Below are positions 6,170-6,775 of a stretch of DNA of 6,775 nucleotides, one piece after another. Numbering within the stretch: position 1 is the first letter of the stretch; each line of letters starts with the position of its first letter. The stretch spans positions 1 to 6,775 of the forward strand of contig JAMPXR010000133.1 of NCBI GenBank assembly GCA_023701085.1, read 5' to 3'. The position numbers and the translations under genes were made by a program. The stretch comes from Ramlibacter sp. (lineage in GTDB: Bacteria; Pseudomonadota; Gammaproteobacteria; Burkholderiales; Burkholderiaceae_C). The notes beneath the pieces were generated by a model. That model did no database searches and was not told where the DNA came from. It saw nothing but the letters and a program-made list of their open reading frames with translations.

Positions 6170-6775
6170 TCAAGCCGCTGCTTTCACGGGGCTGAAGGTG
6201 CGGGTGTCGACGATCTTGAGCGTCGCCGCCACGCTCCCGGTGCGCCCGTCCTCGAACTTGACCTGCGTTTCGATGTACTGCTCGGTCTTGCCGCCGTAGA
6301 GCGCATCCACCAGAACGCTGTACTTCTCGGCGATGAAGCCGCGCCGGACCTTGTTGGTGCGGGTGAGCTCGCCGTCGTCGGCGTCCAGTTCCTTGTGCAG
6401 CACGAGGAAGCGGCTGATCTGCGAGCCGGCGAGGCGCTCATCGGCCGCCAGGTCGGCGTTGACCTTCTCCACGCAATCCTTCACCAGTTCGTAGACCTCG
6501 GGCTTTTGCGCCAGGTCGGTGTAACCCGCATAAGGCAGGTTGCGCCGCTCCGCCCAGTTGCCCACCGCCTCGAAATCGATGTTGATCATGACGCAGACTT
6601 TTTCGCGCTGGTCGCCGTACGCCACGGCTTCCTTGATGTAGGGGAAGAACTTGAGCTTGTTTTCCACGTACTTGGGCGCGAACATGGCGCCGTCGTTGGC
6701 GCCGCCCTTGATGCGGCCCACGTCCTTGACGCGGTCGATGATCTTCAGGTGGCCGTGCGCGTCGAGAAAGCCGGC
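6170..6775 (-). CDS. Long-chain-type AMP-forming acyl-CoA ligase, C-terminal part only
   Basis: C-terminal 201 residues of an adenylate-forming CoA ligase; the rest lies beyond the right edge. These enzymes join a carboxylic acid to CoA using ATP. The fragment starts inside the hinge region: FLDAHGHLKIIDRVKD (fragment residues 3-18) is the A8 hinge motif, followed by APKYVENKLKFFP, typical of long-chain fatty-acid CoA ligases. The C-terminal lid domain carries LTRTNKVRRGFI, in which the lysine coded at 6350-6352 sits where the catalytic A10 lysine is expected. After it come about 60 residues, including YIETQVKFEDGRTGS. Between hinge and lid the sequence GRIKGGANDGAMFAPKY has extra glycine and asparagine compared with what I remember of the family. 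It ends 19 bp before the livG-type gene and is probably the same operon. The chain length or type of its substrate cannot be told from this part. Confidence 0.9.
   Translation of the reverse strand, partial: AGFLDAHGHLKIIDRVKDVGRIKGGANDGAMFAPKYVENKLKFFPYIKEAVAYGDQREKVCVMINIDFEAVGNWAERRNLPYAGYTDLAQKPEVYELVKDCVEKVNADLAADERLAGSQISRFLVLHKELDADDGELTRTNKVRRGFIAEKYSVLVDALYGGKTEQYIETQVKFEDGRTGSVAATLKIVDTRTFSPVKAAA

Noticed and set aside
4288..6195. A 635-residue open frame on the plus strand
   Set aside because: It lies wholly opposite the livH- and livG-type genes. Its translation is dominated by His, Arg, Gln, Asp and Ala with no domain pattern, as expected for an antisense shadow in GC-rich DNA.

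Overview
The window is a high-GC proteobacterial region in which seven genes all read on the minus strand. They are tightly packed, with gaps of 12-45 bp except for one gap of 162 bp. Codon use, the Shine-Dalgarno sequences and the gene order suggest a betaproteobacterium of the Burkholderiales, perhaps Comamonadaceae. That placement is inference from pattern memory and was not tested by a search.

In transcription order (right to left) the layout is: the C-terminal end of a long-chain-type AMP-forming acyl-CoA ligase (6775-6170, cut by the window edge); LivG-type ATPase (6150-5269); LivH-type permease (5256-4327); LivM-type permease (4289-3213); a periplasmic type I substrate-binding protein (3167-1839); a 162-bp spacer filled with five back-to-back hairpins (1700-1833); LivF-type ATPase (1676-867); and the N-terminal 276 residues of a second AMP-forming ligase of the phenylacetate-CoA ligase (PaaK-like) family (829 to the left edge).

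Together these make one complete branched-chain-amino-acid-type (HAAT) ABC importer: two membrane subunits, two ATPases and one binding protein. It is bracketed by two CoA ligases of different families. The likely role is uptake of an organic acid, aromatic or aliphatic, followed by thioesterification in the cytoplasm. Amino-acid uptake is less likely. The substrate cannot be read from the sequence.

The most unusual features are the hairpin array directly behind the binding-protein gene and the substituted phosphate-binding loop in the PaaK-like ligase. LivG and LivF also carry extra terminal segments. No promoter, intrinsic terminator, RNA gene, mobile element or CRISPR array was found. The operon promoter and both operon ends probably lie outside the window. 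Large open frames on the plus strand are antisense shadows of the real genes.
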